Shown here: in pieces, positions 6,214 to 7,468 of the stretch
Position numbering within the stretch: the first letter of the stretch is position 1
Layout: every line of letters begins with the position of its first letter
Source: Coriobacteriales bacterium
GTDB lineage: Bacteria; Actinomycetota; Coriobacteriia; Coriobacteriales; UBA8131
Reading direction: 5' to 3'
Assembly (NCBI GenBank): GCA_031290695.1
Contig: JAITNB010000051.1
Location: 1-7,468 of the forward strand
Length of the DNA stretch: 7,468 bases
The notes under the pieces: generated by a model
What the model was told of the DNA's origin: nothing
The model's database searches: none
The model's input: the letters and a program-made list of their open reading frames with translations, nothing else
Position numbers and translations under genes: made by a program

Positions 6214-6615
6214 ATGTCACCCAAACGGCCCTTCACAAGCACTTGGGGATTGAGCACCGACGAATGGGCGGCGCGGCGCGAGCACCTGCGCGCCCTGCTG
6301 GTGGGCATCGCCCAGTCCCGGGCGACGATAACCTATGGGGAGATAGCGACCATCGTCTTCAACCGGCACTTCTCCGCACGCTCTACCGCCCTTTCCCAGA
6401 TGCTTGAGGAGGTGTGCACGCTTGAGGATGCGGCGCAAGGGACCATGCTGGGGTCGGTGGTCGTGCGTGCCGACAGCGGCATCCCCGGCAAGGGGTACTT
6501 CATCTTTGCCCACGAGAAGCTCGACCGCACCCTCGACCCCGATGACCCCACCAGTTGTCGCCGCTTTTGGCAACACGAGGTCACACGGGTATGGGACGGG
6601 TATGGGAGTATTTAG
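6214..6615 (+). CDS. conserved hypothetical protein, possible small winged-helix-like fold
   Basis: A 133-residue soluble protein; the function is not known to me. The central part reads RATITYGEIATIVF (about residues 36-49), then MLEEVCTLEDAAQGTMLGSVVVRADSGIPGKGYF at about 63-96. This pattern, a 'TYGEIA' helix start, then an LLxEV helix, then an (L/V)-S-(A/V)-VVV-x-x-x-(T/S)-G-x-PG-x-G-(F/Y)-F strand-loop, recurs in small uncharacterised proteins of actinobacteria and other bacteria. The TYGEIA element resembles the start of the helical subdomain in alkyltransferase-like proteins, but the PCHR active site is absent. The start at 6214 is chosen over 6175 because AGGA lies nine bases upstream and the promoter would begin transcription near 6173. 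It is transcribed away from the glutamate synthase-like gene. Composition matches the GC-rich left side, so it is probably the last native gene before the AT-rich segment. Confidence 0.72.
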   Translation: MSPKRPFTSTWGLSTDEWAARREHLRALLVGIAQSRATITYGEIATIVFNRHFSARSTALSQMLEEVCTLEDAAQGTMLGSVVVRADSGIPGKGYFIFAHEKLDRTLDPDDPTSCRRFWQHEVTRVWDGYGSI

Positions 6616-6626
6616 GTGGCTAATGT

Positions 6627-6712
6627 ACCATCAAATGATAAAATGCACACCCTTGAGCCATCAAATAGTGTGGCATTAGCAAATAGTGTGGCACTTGGCA
6701 TATAGTTTGACA
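6627..6712. repeat. cluster of short imperfect direct repeats, possible degraded IS end
   Basis: The 14-mer caaatagtgtggca occurs exactly at 6662-6675 and 6680-6693 (period 18). A third copy with three mismatches lies at 6699-6712 (catatagtttgaca), and a looser relative at 6632-6647. The word ccatcaaat also occurs twice (6628-6636 and 6658-6666). Seen on the minus strand these are TGCCACACTATTTG units. Serial short repeats of this kind are found at the termini of IS21-family elements, but no istA/istB-like gene lies in the window. The cluster sits exactly at the switch to AT-rich DNA and between two convergent genes. It could equally be a protein-binding array. Confidence 0.5.
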
Positions 6713-6727
6713 TTAAAAATCCACTGT

Positions 6728-7135
6728 TCATTTTACATTTCTTTCTGCGCACCAGAGTGCGATTTCCGTTATCAGGTCAACCGGCAAAGGCTTATTGTAA
6801 GGCAACCTTATACCACCCTTCGTGGTCGTATAGCCTTCCAACTTATCAGCGAATACAGTCGTCGCTTCGCCGCCAGGGAACAGTCCCATCCACTTAGCGA
6901 ACGCCGCAAAATGGATGAGGTTTCTGCCTTGCCAAAACGTCGGCATCCGATAGCTGATTTTCTCCTTGGCAACCGGGAGTGCCTCTTTCAGTATGACGTA
7001 AACCTCGCGCAGCCTTGGCTGCACTTCCGTCGCCTGACCATTAATATATTCCTCAATAGTCGTCGCTCCGCTGTCACAGAAATGGTGCGGTGGCTCGTAG
7101 TCAAACTCACGATGGCATTTCGGACAAGTCCACAT
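6728..7135 (-). CDS. zinc-ribbon DUF1801 (YdhG-like) protein
   Basis: A 135-residue protein in two parts. Residues 1-20, MWTCPKCHREFDYEPPHHFC, form a small zinc ribbon with C4, C7, H17 or H18, and C20. Residues about 26-132 match the DUF1801/YdhG family (related to frataxin-like 'iron chaperone' annotations): TIEEYINGQ, LKEALPVAKEKISYRMPTFWQGRNLIHFAAFAKWMGLFPGG, and a closing KGGIRLPYNKPLPVDLI segment. The biochemical role of the family is not established. The frame stays open upstream to a TTG at 7216, but MWTCPKC is the usual N-terminus for this architecture and GAGG lies 11 bases before the ATG, so the start at 7135 is chosen. Codon use is AT-richer than in the ech genes. It follows the winged-helix gene on the same strand after 77 bases, so the two may be cotranscribed. 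Confidence 0.83.
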   Translation of the reverse strand: MWTCPKCHREFDYEPPHHFCDSGATTIEEYINGQATEVQPRLREVYVILKEALPVAKEKISYRMPTFWQGRNLIHFAAFAKWMGLFPGGEATTVFADKLEGYTTTKGGIRLPYNKPLPVDLITEIALWCAERNVK

Positions 7136-7212
7136 ATATGCGTTTACCTCAACCTTTCTGCAGATTCCTGTTTGTGAGATTCCAAGCATTCCTCGACCTC
7201 GGCATTGAATAA

Positions 7213-7468
7213 TCAATCGCCGTTGTCATTGCTCCCCTCTGTGACTACCCATTTTCCATTTTTCTTTGCACCTTCACGTTCAAGCAATCCTTCTGTTTGT
7301 AATTTGGATGTAGCATTCTTGATTGTCTTGATGGATTTGCCGACGGCATCAGCGATTTCCTGCTGTGTAGCTGTAGGGTACTCCTTCAGATAATCCAATA
7401 TTTCTAGTTCCGTTGTAGTGCAATTTAAAGTGCAATCGTTGCTCTTTAAATTCTTATCTTGTTGCACT
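7213..7468 (-). CDS. winged helix-turn-helix protein, C-terminal fragment
   Basis: The reading frame is open to the right edge, so this is probably the C-terminal part of a longer protein; a GTG at 7467 is the only reason it could be read as an 84-residue protein. Counting from that GTG, residues 18-31 (TTELEILDYLKEYP) form helix 1, 32-56 (TATQQEIADAVGKSIKTIKNATSKL) the helix-turn-helix, and 59-75 (EGLLEREGAKKNGKWVV) the wing. The ending L-x-R-x-G-x-x-x-NG-x-W is typical of the C-terminal winged helix in AlbA_2 (Schlafen-like) ATP-binding or DNA-binding regulators, so that is the favoured parent family. A small stand-alone MarR-like regulator is the alternative. The final TEGSNDNGD tail is polar and probably disordered. 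Confidence 0.7.
   Translation of the reverse strand, partial: VQQDKNLKSNDCTLNCTTTELEILDYLKEYPTATQQEIADAVGKSIKTIKNATSKLQTEGLLEREGAKKNGKWVVTEGSNDNGD

Noticed and set aside
6214..6615. Alkyltransferase (MGMT or Atl) assignment based on the TYGEIA motif
   Set aside because: The PCHR-type active-site region and the rest of the alkyltransferase C-domain are absent; only the short helix motif is shared.
1..7468. CRISPR array, tRNA or rRNA genes, complete transposon
   Set aside because: No regularly spaced long repeats, no tRNA-like cloverleaf with a CCA-type end, no rRNA-like sequence and no transposase or integrase reading frame were seen on either strand.

Overview
The window looks like a piece of chromosome from a high-GC anaerobic actinobacterium, most likely a gut or rumen Coriobacteriia relative (Olsenella, Atopobium or Collinsella type). 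This placement is inferred from the strong GC bias, the frequent GTG and TTG starts with strong GGAGG ribosome binding sites, and the pairing of an Ech-type energy-converting hydrogenase with an archaeal-type FMN glutamate synthase-family protein. No rRNA or other taxonomic marker is present.

Left part (1-3938, minus strand): the first five genes of an ech operon, in the canonical order echA-echB-echC-echD-echE. echE is cut by the window edge after about 38 codons, and echF would be expected beyond it. The products form a membrane-bound group 4 [NiFe] hydrogenase. EchA (NuoL/Mrp-like) and EchB (NuoH-like) make the ion-translocating membrane arm. EchC (NuoB-like, proximal [4Fe-4S]), EchD (NuoC-like) and EchE (NuoD-like, catalytic) make the peripheral arm. 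Such complexes couple electron transfer from reduced ferredoxin to protons with export of H+ or Na+. The genes overlap or lie within 10 nt of each other, and two stop codons are embedded in the next gene's Shine-Dalgarno sequence, so translation is probably coupled.

Middle (3939-4302): a 364-nt gap without a credible gene. It holds several inverted repeats in series, including a perfect 12-bp hairpin that probably separates the upstream gene from ech. Next (4303-5892, minus strand) is a stand-alone FMN-binding glutamate synthase-family protein with an N-terminal four-cysteine motif. It lacks the glutaminase domain and the usual [3Fe-4S] cysteine loop.

Right part: a divergent intergenic region (5893-6213) carries candidate promoters facing both ways. 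The plus-strand gene at 6214-6615 encodes a small conserved protein of unknown function. Beyond it the base composition becomes clearly more AT-rich. A cluster of short repeats (about 6627-6712) is followed by two minus-strand genes: a zinc-ribbon DUF1801 protein, and the C-terminal part of a winged-helix protein that runs off the right edge. This AT-rich segment looks like acquired accessory DNA, possibly next to a degraded insertion-sequence end. No tRNA, rRNA, CRISPR array or complete mobile element was seen.
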